Made by a program: the position numbers and the translations under genes. Positions 1 through 11,266 of a stretch of 64,000 nt of DNA are shown in pieces. The stretch's first letter is position 1; every line of letters begins with the position of its first letter. The stretch is from Rhizophagus irregularis (Eukaryota; Glomeromycota; Glomeromycetes; Glomerales; Glomeraceae), in assembly GCF_026210795.1 (NCBI RefSeq), contig NC_089459.1, positions 2,356,001-2,420,000 of the forward strand, written 5' to 3'. Under the pieces are notes generated by a model. It was not told the DNA's origin and made no database searches. It saw nothing but the letters and a program-made list of their open reading frames with translations.

Positions 1-213
1 TTGGATCTAACTTCAAAAGTGATAGGTCCTTTTTCTTTACATTGTTCAGAAAAAGATAAATCAGATACTTTATTTTCTGATATTAAATTTATGATTTCTA
101 ATGTATGTACTTCTGATAATTGCCATGGCTCATGCCCAGTTTTTTTTTTATATTTTTTGTATAACCAAATCTTATCTGTCAAAATGCTTGGTAACCCACT
201 TAATTTGGTATGC
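1..213 (-). pseudogene. partial coding fragment of an unknown protein, runs off the left edge
   Basis: The minus strand stays open from about 213 to the window edge and reads like protein (for example TGHEPWQLSEVHTLEIINL), unlike the AT-rich noise around it. A TAG sits immediately upstream (plus 214-216). It could be a stop or the end of an intron acceptor (gattag), so this is either an internal exon or a decayed fragment. I do not recognise the family. The plus-strand frame over the same bases is also open but its translation is less protein-like. Confidence 0.3.
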
Positions 214-415
214 TAATCCAGATATTCGGGAGTTAATATTTTATCAGACTTGATTATGTTTAAATTTTATATGATTGTGAGTCAGTTTAAATTAGGTAAT
301 AGCTGTTATAAATTAGTCCTATAAAAAAATATCATATAATGAAGTGTAAGCAAATATAATATTGTAAAACAATAAAACTATACAACTATTTTGATTTTAC
401 ACTGTTCACATTTAA

Positions 416-804
416 TAAAGTAAGAACTGTTTATATCTACCTTCTAAACTTTTCTCATTATCATGCTCTAACTTGCATAATAAGCATATTTTTTTGTTAA
501 TAATACCATAATAATCAAAATTTTCACTACTAAATTCTCTATATAAATTTGGATATTAATCCAATGTCTTTTGTAAAAATAGGAGTGCGTAGTCATGAGT
601 TGAATTAGTTCTAAGAATTGGTGGACAAGATGCAGGTAAAATATTTATCCCAGATTTTAAAAATGTATTAAATGCTAATGTATTAGAAGTATATGACAAT
701 TCAGAATTTTTCTTATTACTTCCTGAACTGAGATCAGAATGTAACAATTCAGAATTTTTTTCATCACTTAATAGACCATCTTTTGGCAGAGCACAGGTGA
801 ACAA
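416..804 (-). pseudogene. decayed member of a repeated family with a Cys-x2-Cys segment
   Basis: An 82-residue open frame (804 to 556) ends in TAA, but the same frame continues as protein-like sequence past the stop (YPNLYREFSSENFDYYG, then ICLLCKLEHDNEKSLEGRY). The frame does not change, so the stop looks like a point mutation in a longer gene. The CLLCKLEHD stretch has a Cys-x2-Cys-x3-His spacing that could be half of a small zinc-binding unit. From memory, closely similar stretches occur many times in Rhizophagus genomes in proteins of unknown function; I could not search this. No start codon with a convincing promoter is visible. Confidence 0.45.
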
Positions 805-1379
805 TTCTATTTTAAATCTTAATGCTGTAAATATATTATTATAATATACTAAATATCCTTATATATCATTTTTGAAATACTGTTAACAGAAAATGAATGT
901 ATCTAATAAATTTCCTATTGCATCAAAAAGCTTTCAGAGTTTCTTGGCCTTGTAATAACTGAAAATACAATAAAGTAGAATAAGGATAAATAATTAGCTG
1001 ATGGATAAATAATTAACCGATAGGTAAATAATCAGTCGATAAAATTATATTTATAGTTTAGTTTAGTGTAACAAAATAGTCATATGATAATAGATCTTTT
1101 ATTTTCTTAAATTTTCTTAAATTCTTATTAGAAAAAGATAAGTAGATATTAGAAATAATTTTCTTAAAATGTATAAATATCTGTGGATTTCATTAGAAAT
1201 TCCACAGTTCAAGTCCGTAGTTCGATTTAAGTAAAAATAAATTTTAGTTCACCTTTAATAGAAACTAACACACTGTTTAGCCTTTTCTTATGAGAAAAGT
1301 GCCTCATTAATTATTTTAATTAATGATTTAATATGAAAATTAATAAATTTGGGAAAATTATTGTAATTTAAAATTTCGG

Positions 1380-2470
1380 TAAGAAATTATATTTTGTAAC
1401 TAATTTTTATAATTTTTATTTTGAACCAAGCAGAGATATTATTCAAACTCAACACGTCAGTGGCAATATACGATATTTTATTAATATCCTATGGGCGGCG
1501 TGTCACAGCCTACTCAATTCTTTTTCATAAAAGTGCATCAGAAATATCTACAGGAAGCTGAGCTCTAATTTCCTTATTTAAAATTCTACGGGTTAACTTG
1601 TTTTTCAGATGCTATTTCATTTCGCCTTTGAATAAAAGCTTTACCAAATTGACAATAACACCAAATAGCTTTTTAAGTTGCATGATCAGTAAGAATAACA
1701 GTATCCCAAAATTTTTCATACAAAAAAGAAAAGGTTGGCATTCCTATCTTTACTGCTAAGGAATCACAGCTTTGTACTATTTGCTCTAAGCAAACGTTTA
1801 AAAAATTCAAACCCAGCTTATCTACAATATTGGAACAATTAGTGCTTGAATCTGATTTTCTTTGAGAAGATACCAAAAGTATCAAATCATTTCTGAACAC
1901 TTCCTAGATAAATTTTTCCCTTTGTTCTTTCTTGTAAAGTGTCTTTTTATCAACAAATATCTATTTATTACCTTTTTTAGGGGAAATGAATTCCATTTTT
2001 GCAAGCTTCTCATCTCGCTTTCTCTACTTTATCCTATTATTAACAGTTCATTATCTTTTCCTTTGATGATTTAGAATTGATAGATACCACTTCATTTGCT
2101 ACTATAGAGTCTGGTATGTTTTTTGAAGAAGAATTACTTTGTGATTGACTAGAATCTTGTTCTAACTTTATAATTCTAGTCTCAAATTTAGCATTTTTAG
2201 CATTACATCTTGCATTTTCAATATCACGTCTAGCATTCTTGGCAACAGCATCTATATATTCTAGTTTTTTCTAATTCTTTGATTCAACTCTTGAGCTTAG
2301 CCTTTAGTTTTGTAATTTTATCTTTAGCCTCATCATACTTGGCCTTAAACTCAGCATTCTCAACCATAAGTTTAGCATTTTTCTGCTTAAATAAGTTAAT
2401 CTCAGATATTATTTTTGAAAATATTTTTATCACTATATACTTGCATTCAAAATAAAAAAATTATGATCAC
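1380..2470 (-). pseudogene. decayed coiled-coil gene of a repetitive Rhizophagus-type family
   Basis: Reading right to left, the minus strand gives one recognisable but broken gene. A Lys/Glu/Asn-rich coiled coil comes first (KNAKLMVENAEFKAKYDEAK, about 2400-2290), then a frameshift near 2270 and a second helical block (KNARRDIENARCNAKNAKFE) ending in a stop at 2040. Next is a 75-residue open frame (1900-1673, SSQRKSDSSTNCSNIVDKLG). Then, in another frame, come WCYCQFGKAFIQRRNEIASE, ILNKEIRAQLPVDISDALL and DVLSLNNISAWFKIK. Several stops and at least three frame changes separate the blocks. The block order matches a family I remember as highly repeated in Rhizophagus irregularis, so the gene was probably copied here and then decayed. 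Function unknown. Confidence 0.55.
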
Positions 2471-2879
2471 ATGTTTTTTCTGAACTGAATTCAGGAAGTT
2501 TTGCTAAGAAATTTTTTATTAATAGGGTTTATGACTATCATATAAGTAGACATTATTATGATAAACTTATTCATTATCTCTTTTTTTTGAGATGATGATA
2601 AATTTTTTTGGCATATTTAGAGCAATAGCCTATATAAAATAATGTAGGTTTATCATATATTCTACATGAAGATTTTAGCATATTATTTGCACTTAATTTC
2701 CAGTAAAACAAACATCTTGCCAAGTAGATGCAAACTCGGCCATAAGTATTTCCATCCTTTCTAATATGTGGACAGGTAAAATGATCTATTTATTATATTT
2801 TTTATATTTTTACACCTTTCTCATTATAGAATTCAAATTTCAATATGAAAAATCTGAATTGAATTTGGATGGAAAAAGT

Positions 2880-4260
2880 ATATCATAAATGAAAAATATA
2901 TACTACATTATACTACTTCATTTCTATAGATATATAAAAAATAGTACTTAATATTTTAACAGATTAATAAATCGACCCAAATGGAACGCTATTCCAAAGT
3001 TGATTCATAAAGATTACAGATATACTAATAGACTTTCAGATTATTTAAAAAATATTAGGATTACATACGTCAATGAATTTAAATTAGATTTCCTAGCTGA
3101 CTTCTACTATTCAGTCTTAATTCCGTCTTTATCTGTCATAACAATTAGAACAGATATTTGTGAAAAATTTATTATTATTGTAAAGACTGCTATTGTAAGA
3201 GAAATAAGTTTATTCACCTTTGAAAAAAAATAAATGATCTTTGCTTTAAAATCTAATCCAAATAAATTACTTCAGTGATAACTTGACTATGCTAATAGAA
3301 ATAACTTGGAAATATAAAAAATTGAAAGCTTAAAAGAATGACATGTTTATGAAATTCCTTTATTATTCAAATTTAACTCTTTTAAAGCATAAATCAGATG
3401 CATTATATGACGTATTTACCAAGATGAATGTTTAGAACTAGAATATATATTGGCTTTAGCACGAATTTAAGGCATGATTACGATATAAATAAATTGTTTA
3501 TAGTCTTGGATGGCAGTTCTATAACTATATATTTTTTGCTTATCATATATATCTGCAAAATTCAATTTTTTTTTATATTACATGTGAAAAATAAATACAA
3601 ATTGTTGGTTAGCAAAGCTAACCTGATACATGATATCTATACTAGTATTCTATACAACTAATTTTTCTTGATTATTTTTTTTTACACTTTTATTTGCAAG
3701 TTTTTTACTAACTGATATCCTATCTTTTAACAAACTCATTATAACCTCTAAAATCCTCTTCATATTTTTGCACAAGTTGGTTGAGTCCTTGAATGCATTT
3801 TCAGTCAGAAAGGTGCGATACTCAGTCTTGCTCATACAGTAGATAGCTTTAATATTATATAAAATGAAATACCAAAAACAAATTAGTGATACAAAAGACT
3901 AGAAGAATAAAAATAAACATATTTATACTCCTCAAATGCTTTATCAGCCGTATGCTTTTTTTTAAGCATTCGGTTGACTTTTTATCAAATTTTTTTAGCT
4001 TCTCTTTAAGACTAATTATTTTGTTTTCTAAATGCTTAATTTCCTCTATATCAATAGCAAACTTATCTTTACAGATCTAATAACTAACAGCCTCAGCAAA
4101 TTTTTCTTATCTTTCTTAGTCATAATGCGTTTCTGCTTAATGGTTAGAACATTATTGATATCAAACAAATTCTTGTGTAGTATTTCTTTCTGGTATAAAA
4201 ATGGTTCCCATATATTTCCAATATCAATCCAGTGTATACATGAAACTGAAATTAGTTAAT
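2880..4260. other. gene-poor stretch with short coding-like relics
   Basis: No intact gene. Short open frames of 60-77 codons occur on both strands. The most protein-like are 3000-3233 plus (KDYRYTNRLSDYLKNIRITY) and 3428-3540 plus (TRIYIGFSTNLRHDYDINKL), which lie in different frames and may be pieces of one decayed gene, and 3650-3835 minus (MSKTEYRTFLTENAFKDSTN). None has a domain I can name. Confidence 0.2.
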
Positions 4261-4467
4261 TTTAACCTCTGAAATGGTCGAAATAGTCGAAATAATTTTG
4301 ACTTGAGTCCCTCCAAAAGTCAAAATAGTCAAAATTATGTTATACATATGGGCTGATTTGTCTACTTTTAATTAAAATATTAATTTTATTACATTTTTAT
4401 TATACAAAATACTATATAATATACAGTAAATTGGAAATGAGTATTAAAAAATTTTTATTTAATGTTA

Positions 4468-5422
4468 TGGTCCAGTGCAAAAAGATTTGTATATCAAAAT
4501 AAATGTCAATAAAAAATTTTTTAATAAATTAAATTTCATTTTTTTTTATATAAATCTTATTAGTATATATTCGGAAATATTATAATATCATTATTACACC
4601 AAATTGTGCATCACCATCGGATTCACTATAATTATTAGATTCTTTATTAATTAATTGGACATTTTCGTTAGCCTCAAAATATACTAAAATATGCCTTGGT
4701 ATTTTAAGCACTTTTTTCTAAAATTCATTATAATCTTTAAGTTGACTTCATTTTTTAATGCATTTAAAAGTGTATTTCAAACAGGCAATAATTTAGGATC
4801 TTACAATTTCACCTTTTACAACTGCTTAAACACCTTCAATTGGCTGTAGTTCATAATAATAGGTGACATATAAAAACTTCATGATCATATTGTTTTGCTA
4901 TTTTAATGCAAGAAAATAGTACCATTTTCTTGTGCATTTAAACCAGCTCCAATAGTTCTAGTTTTTGTAATTCATTTGAAAAACAATATTGACTTCCAGT
5001 TTTTCATGCTTGAAGTTGGATTAGGCCATCCAAAGTGTTTTATGTGGTGTAATGTGCAATCACTGTACTTATTCCAGTCTAATGCAATGCTCCCAACTGT
5101 ACCCTTGGTACAATTAGTGTTTCAGCAACTTGCTTGCGTAATTTAAGCTCCAGATGACTTTCTTTTGTAAAATTAGCCTTTGGAAGATAATTATGCATAC
5201 TTTATTATCATTAGTTTTTCGTTGTCTGTTAGTGGTATGCCACTTTATTTTAAGGAAGAAGGAAGTATCATACAATAAAAAAAATTTTTATCAGCAAATT
5301 CAGGCAATTATTTACTAATAAATATGTAAATCTCAGCCCGTTATGTTTAGTTTTACAAAATTTTTCTTTGGCGTAAATCTTGTCCTTTTTTAGTGATGTA
5401 CAAATCTTTTTGCACCGGACCA
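4468..5422. mobile_element. Tc1/mariner-like element with 24-bp TIRs and TA target site
   Basis: The two ends are inverted copies of a 24-bp repeat beginning TGGTCCAGTGCAAAAAGATT, with one mismatch (A/G at base 7). Both ends are flanked by TA (4466-4467 and 5423-5424), the insertion target of Tc1/mariner elements. The interior encodes a decayed transposase on the minus strand (separate entry). At 955 bp the element is shorter than an autonomous Tc1/mariner element usually is, so part of the gene has been lost. Confidence 0.75.
4590..5260 (-). pseudogene. Tc1/mariner-like transposase relic
   Basis: Minus-strand translation with frame changes gives an N-terminal helix-turn-helix-like part (LPKANFTKESHLELKLRKQV then AETLIVP), a frameshift, ALDWNKYSDCTLHHIKHFGWPN (split here as ALDWNKY and HFGWPN, resembling the GRPK-type linker of Tc1-like proteins), and a C-terminal part with ELQPIEGV, a stop where Trp is expected, and AVVKGEIV. 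That last block resembles the N-P-I-E-x-x-W-x-x-x-K segment that carries the third acidic residue of the DDE catalytic triad. The first two acidic positions are not recognisable. Several stops make it non-functional; it lies wholly inside the 24-bp TIRs. Confidence 0.55.
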
Positions 5423-5484
5423 TATTATACTATAATTTGGTAAATATTTCTTTTAAATTAATATAATTCTTAGCACTTACTATA

Positions 5485-5656
5485 CAGTCAAACCTTGATA
5501 TAGCGAACCCTTGATATAGTGAATTTTTCAGACAACTATAATAAATTTTCCCTTGCTATAATGAATTAACCAATCAAATCTCTTAAAATCTTCACTATAG
5601 CCCTATAGCGAAGTTGAGGTCTGGAACCTAGGGTTCGTTATAACAAGGGTTGACTA
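5485..5656. mobile_element. small TIR element (MITE) with cagtcaa/cttgatata ends
   Basis: The left end reads cagtcaaaccttgatatagc and the right end reads, as its imperfect complement, gttataacaagggttgacta; both sides have TA. A second, better preserved member of the same family lies at 28415-28630. There is no room for a protein, so it depended on a transposase elsewhere, probably pogo/mariner-like given the CAGT-type terminus and the TA target. Confidence 0.65.
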
Positions 5657-5660
5657 TATA

Positions 5661-5990
5661 TGTTAAAATTTTGTATCTCAACTTAAAACGTAAATATCTC
5701 CAGATCTAGTGATCCAATTGGCAAGCTCTTTTTTCGTTCATATAGACCAGATCAAAGGCTTTCCAAAGAGCCTAAATTTATAAAAAATGGATCAGTGAAT
5801 CCCAAGATATTTGCATTTAAGCATGTTAAAAAGTTCGTACCTCAACTTTAAACGTAAATATCTCCGGATCTAATGATTCAATTGGCGAGCTCTTTTTTCG
5901 CCTATAAAGTCCAGAACAAGGGCTTTTCAACGAGCCTAAAATTATAGAAAATGGATCAGTGAATCTTGATATATTTGTGTTTAAAGATGG
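5661..5990. repeat. tandem duplication, two units of about 163 bp
   Basis: The segment from about 5661 to 5823 (tgttaaaa... cgtaaatatctcc ... ggatcagtgaat) is repeated from 5824 to about 5990 with a few substitutions. Conserved anchors are aacgtaaatatctcc, gagctcttttttcg and aaaatggatcagtgaatc. The unit has no clear coding content. Confidence 0.7.
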
Positions 5991-6412
5991 TAATACAAAC
6001 TCTAACATAAAATAATTATTTTTATTGTTTGAAAATATTTATTATGATACCATCTTTTATATGATATTTTTATTATACTTTTATAAACATTTATAGCTAC
6101 TAAGGCTATATAAATTTTTATTTTACTTTATATTTTATTAAAATATACTTACTTTTTAATAATATATGTTAAAAATTCCATATATATGAGAAATGGTTTT
6201 TTATTAGTGAAATGGGTTTTTTCACAGCTCTTTTACATTTAATAATTTAAGTTTCGCAAATGTAAATTTTTGTTCAACTTATTATTTAGTCAAGTGATCA
6301 TCAATCAGATGATTTTTTGGTATTACAAAACAATTTTGAGTAACAAAAATTGTGAAAATCAATCAATAACTCTTTTTAATGCAGAGTAGACAAATCAGCC
6401 CATATGAGTTAT

Positions 6413-6790
6413 ATGATTTTATAGTAAACAATAATATTAAAATTCAAAGTTAACGAACTTCACATTCAGTAATTCAATTTTTATGATCTTTATACGGTTG
6501 GATTCAGCTCATCAAGAAGATTCCAATAATATGTATTTTATATTTGTAGTATCAATATTGACAGAGTTATTCATATTCAAAATTTGGTATTAAATAATCT
6601 TATAATTTTTATAATAAACAATAATATTAAAATTTAAAGTTAACAAACTTCGCATTCAGTGATTCGATTTTTATAATCTTTATGCAGTTGGATTCAGCTC
6701 ATCAAAAGGATTCCAATGATATGTATTTCATATCTATAATATTAATATTAATAGAGTTATTCATGTTTAAAATTTCATATTAAATTATAA
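6413..6790. repeat. tandem duplication, two units of about 190 bp
   Basis: Anchors aaacaataatattaaaatt (6426 and 6616), cattcagt and ggattcagctcatcaa recur with a 190-bp offset. The copies have drifted by about 10 percent by eye. It sits just outside the right end of the 2.06-kb inverted-repeat element. Confidence 0.7.
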
Positions 6791-6954
6791 TTATAAAAAT
6801 CACATGACTATGATGTAATTTCAACCATTTTGACTTTGACTTTAATTTTGATTTTTGACTTTTCCAAGTCAAAATATTTCAACTTTTGGGTTTTAATTTC
6901 AACTTCATGTATAGCACCTTTAGATGAAATTATAATTTAAAATATTTAGATTTA

Positions 6955-7097
6955 TAATAATTCTATTGCTATTGATAAAGAAAATAAAAATTTAATTGAT
7001 ACTCAGTTATAAGATAAAGGTTTAGCAAATAAGTATAAGTGTAGAATATGTAATAATTTTGGATATAATTCTTATAACAAAAGAAAATGTTCATAAC
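6955..7097 (+). pseudogene. relic of a protein ending in a zinc-knuckle-like motif
   Basis: The plus frame ends KYKCRICNNFGYNSYNKRKC then Ser and a stop. The spacing Cys-x2-Cys-x4-Gly-Tyr-x-Cys resembles C-terminal CCHC knuckles of the CxxCxxxGHNxxxC type in Mutator-like (MULE) transposases and related proteins, with His replaced by Tyr. An in-frame stop lies about 10 codons upstream and nothing further upstream is recognisable. Weak call. Confidence 0.3.
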
Positions 7098-7229
7098 AGA
7101 ATTCTTTATAACTTTTTAATGTATTGTAATTACTTCTGTAATTTTAATATTGTAATGCTTTCTTTTATTATATAATTAATTGTATTAGAATTGACTTGGA
7201 TTTAATTGTATTGAAAATATCGGCATAGC

Positions 7230-7405
7230 TGAAGAAAATCATGTAATTTAATTTGACTCGACTCGATTCGGTTTGATGGGCCAACTCGAGTCAAGTTTAT
7301 ATTTTTTATAATTTTAATTCGACTCGATTCAACTCGATTTAAGTTGAGTTGAATTGAGTTTACATATAACTCGACTTAACTCAACTTGACTCGTTCAGAA
7401 TACTA
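7230..7405. repeat. degenerate actcga/tcgagt simple-repeat patch
   Basis: About 170 bp built from variants of gactcgattc, aactcgag and ttgagttgaa, i.e. a short unit present in both orientations. It can fold on itself. No coding signal; probably a degenerated short tandem repeat. Confidence 0.5.
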
Positions 7406-7460
7406 TTTAAAGTTAGTTGTATAGGAATATTACTGCGTTAAAAGTAAAATTTAGGATTAA

Positions 7461-7764
7461 ATAGAACCTCAAACATCTCTCATACAACTCAAGGGTAACA
7501 TATAATAAAATGCATTTTTAGCAATAATTCAGTCAATATTGATACTAAAAATATGATTTTACTATCATTAGATTTGTCTTATCAAAATGAATTCAACAAG
7601 CCTAAATTCGTTAAATTCCAATTATTAGATCATTTAAAAATAGGAGTATGTATAATAAGAAAATTTGAAAATACTTTTTGAAATACGTAATTTTGGCTAG
7701 AATTAATATATAAATTTTATGCAAACTCTAATATGAGTTATATGAGAGATGTTTGGGGTTCTAA
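7461..7764. mobile_element. 304-bp MITE flanked by TTAA (piggyBac-like)
   Basis: The left end atagaacctcaaacatctct and the right end agagatgtttggggttctaa form an imperfect inverted repeat of about 30 bp (extending into catacaactca / tgagttatat). TTAA flanks both sides (7457-7460 and 7765-7768), the target duplication of piggyBac elements. The 240-bp interior has no open frame. Family assignment rests on the TTAA only. Confidence 0.65.
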
Positions 7765-8474
7765 TTAAGTTAAAGTTAATTGCATAGAAAGTTTAAAAAC
7801 TTTTAAAATTTGCAAGTAACTGATTACAATCATATTATATGTAAATATTATATATTATATTAATCATGTAATAACAGTAATAATTACCAGTAGCAGCAAT
7901 TAAAAAAGTTCTATTATTATTATTTGTAATTGTTAAATTTAATAAAATAATTTTATTTTTTTTTTTGATAATTTAAATTTTAATATATTAGTTTATTATT
8001 AAATTATAATATAACTTTTATTATATGAATTTATATCAGAAAATTCTTGTTTTAATAGTTAAATTTATAATTACTAAAAGGAATATAATTTTTTTCATAT
8101 CTGCAATATATCATATCTTCCTTTTTTGGTAATTTAATTATGTTGATTATTTTGATTATATGACTTTGTTAAAATTTTTCATTTTTTAAAAATCCTGGTA
8201 TGAGACCTTATGCACTTATTATATATTATAAAAAACTTTATATTATATGTATTTTTGACTGCTTTACAAGTTTTCTTAATACAGTCTGGGATTTTACCAT
8301 AAATGGAATCATTTTAAAGCATTTTGATTGGTAGTGATCTTACCATTTTTGTATATGCCGATCAAAGAATGTTGATCAGAATATTCTATGACTGACATCG
8401 CTACTTTGATCATTCGAAATAATAAAACTTAGATAATTTTATTATTTTTTCTAATTTATTTCTGTATTTGAAAA

Positions 8475-9075
8475 ATATATTTTTTTTCGCCTAAACTACA
8501 TCTATATCATCTAATTCATTATCTACACTCTGCAAATTTCAAATTTCGTACCTCTTGTAATATGGCTAGCAATTCACTTTTCTTTTTAGATTCTATTCCA
8601 TGGCACTGCTTGCGAATACTTTCACTCATTTGTTCTAAAAGAGATTCTACTTTATGCAAAATCTCTATTCGTATTATGTTGAATTCATCTGCCTACACCT
8701 TGAGTTATTGGAATAGGCAGAAATGAAAGAACTGAACATTTTTTGTAAAACACTTCAATAATATATTCTTGTCATGCCTTTTTTGCCAAATTACTAAAAT
8801 TTTTCAACTGGTCACTCAATTTACTCTCTCCACCTAGACTCTTAATATCTGTTTTTGCCTCCATTGGATTAAGAAAATTAAGTTTTCTTAAATAAACCCA
8901 AAATCTTTGATATTTCCGTAATTGATTCGGGATAAAAGTATGATAAAGAAGGAGACATGTACGTTGTCATCTACTTGTGATGGTTTGTCTCACATTTTCT
9001 CAAACCTTTTCGCTCATATGTGATTACTAAATTTGCGAAAAAGGCAGCTCTTTAGCATATGATTTTTCGCACATT
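8475..9075 (-). pseudogene. decayed coiled-coil-type coding relic
   Basis: The minus strand gives protein-like pieces in different frames: MEAKTDIKSLGGESKLSDQL followed by KNFSNLAKKA and a stop, then ILHKVESLLEQMSESIRKQC and HGIESKKKSELLAILQEV. The pieces look like one helical protein broken by at least one frameshift and several stops. Family not recognised. Confidence 0.4.
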
Positions 9076-9300
9076 ATCACTACAATAAAATTAAGAAAAA
9101 AGTTAAAATAAAAATAAAAAAAAATGTTAATGAAACTCAAAAAAAAAGCATTTAAAATGAAATTATGTCATTTTATAGTCATTTTATGGTCTTCATTCCT
9201 TTTTGAAAGAGAGTTGATTATGATAAAATATTCACTGATTATGAAAATACTACCTTTTTATGACGTATTTTTATAATTACGTTTTGCAGTTTCAAAAATT

Positions 9301-9590
9301 ATATCGTGAAAGATTTCAACTAAATCGTTAATATGACGGGGATTACACAATTAAAATGTTGGTGTAATTGCCGATCGTTAGAATCGTTAAGAACGTGATC
9401 GTTACGAAATCAATTTTGGAAATATACGAATTGTAATATATCGTGAGTAAATTCTTTCACCAAATCACGTTAATACGACAGGATTAACCAATTAAAATGT
9501 TAAAAGCGTAATTGCCGATCATTCTAGAATCATTCCAGAACGTGATCCATTACACAATCCAATTTTGGAAATATCCCAGACTGTAATATA
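9301..9590. repeat. tandem duplication, two units of about 140 bp, start of a third
   Basis: Unit 1 starts atatcgtgaaag (9301), unit 2 atatcgtgagta (9438), and a third start (aatatatca) is seen near 9590. Shared anchors are caattaaaatgtt, gtaattgccgatc, aacgtgatc and caattttggaaatat. It is more GC-rich than its surroundings and has no open frame. Confidence 0.65.
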
Positions 9591-9619
9591 TCAAAAAGGA
9601 TTTATTAGAGTGTTATTTT

Positions 9620-11260
9620 TGACTTTTATATATAACATATTATAGAGGTATGACATAACATAGGTGTGATTAAAAGCAAAACCCTTACTAAAGTATATAT
9701 TAATTTTAATATCTATTTATTAGTTAATTAATTTTATTTTTTTTTGGATAAAGAAAATATTTAAATAATGATATCAGTTATATAAGTAAAAAAAGTTTAA
9801 TTAATTATATTTTAAAATTACTATTAATAATAAAATTAAAAGAATTCTGATAGTTACTTTATATTATTTTAATGATTGCATCCTTCTGGATGGATATAGC
9901 TTATGATAATTTGTTTGTATGGTATATAAACTACATATCAATAAAGCATATATAAATCATTAAAAAAAAAAAAAGATAGTTACTACTTTATAAAATTCAA
10001 GTACTGATTACTATATATATTGTTTTAAAGTTTTTTTTTTATTAGACAATTAAATTAACTTTACTAATATACTATACTAATAGATTTTCAAATAATTTAC
10101 ATTAATTTTCAAATATAAAATAAAACAAAATATTTTAATAAAAGGAAATAAAATTTGTGTACATTTGCATATATGCATACCTTTCATTTTTGGTAATTTT
10201 TATATAGTAAATTTATTATCATGTGACTCTATTAAAATTTTAATATTCATATTGCAATTCTTATATACATATTATAAAGCCTTAAAAATTTAATTACTAT
10301 GTATATTTTTGCCTATTTTATAACTTTACTTAATGAGTTATGAAGAGTTTAGAATATAAATAAAATTTTTATAAAACTAATAATAAAATATAAAGAGTAT
10401 TACTAAAAATCACCAGTAGTAGTATCATTTAATTCTAGCTAAAAATTATAATTTTGACTAGAAAACATTATAAATTTTTTTTAAAAAATTCAGTTTAAAT
10501 AATACAAATTTAAGTAAATACCAATTACATTAAAATTTTAAAAATTTAATTAAAAAAATAAAAATTGTACTTTATTTATAAAATCATATTTTCCAATTTT
10601 TTTAAATAACAGCCTTTATAATTTAAGAGATTGTTTGTTTAATATATTTTCTTTTATTTTTTTAAAAATCTAAAATTTTAATAAATATATAATAATATAT
10701 ATTTAAATGCCTTCATTAAATTTTCTGAATTTTCTAAAATTTCCAAAGTTTTATTATGTTTATTTTATTTAGTTTATTTAATAAAGATCCCTTTCTCTTT
10801 CAAACTTTTCAGAAAATCTGGATGTTAAAAAAACAATGGCTTTAATATTATATAATTAAATCATAAACTAAATACAGTATATTACACATGTAATATTATC
10901 ACTACACTTTTATTACTCATATTACATTTCTTTCTTTTTAATTTTTTATATGTATTCTGGGAATTTAATTTTTACATCTCTCTTTAAATGATTATATGTA
11001 TTAATTTTTGTTGACAATATACAATTTTGACTAGAGGTAATGTATTACTATAGTAATGAAAAAATTTACTCTTGAAAATAATTAAATTTCTAATATTAAT
11101 AAAAAATAAAAAATATTTTAAAGATAAAAAATAAAATATATATTATATATATTAAATTTAATTAATATAATAAAAACCACTACAAATAAAAATAGGTACA
11201 ACAAGCAAATATAATTGAAATTTACTAAGCGCTACATTTATGTGAAGAAAAAAAAGCTAA
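9620..11260. other. very AT-rich gene-free stretch
   Basis: Only homopolymers and short AT-rich frames. I see no gene, RNA or recognisable repeat. Confidence 0.5.
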
Positions 11261-11266
11261 GTAATA

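Larger units (their letters stand above)
4345..6406. mobile_element. 2.06-kb inverted-repeat element, host of nested insertions
   Basis: A perfect 21-bp inverted repeat brackets this interval: 4345-4365 (catatgggctgatttgtcta plus c) and its exact complement at 6386-6406. Inside lie a complete TA-flanked Tc1/mariner-like element (4468-5422), a small TIR element (5485-5656) and a tandem duplication (5661-5990). Without these the original element would be under 1 kb, so it was probably non-autonomous. The target-site duplication is unclear, so superfamily and exact termini stay open. Confidence 0.6.

Noticed and set aside
1190-1235. tRNA-like gttcaagtcc
   Set aside because: Only the T-loop-like string is present; no cloverleaf can be drawn.
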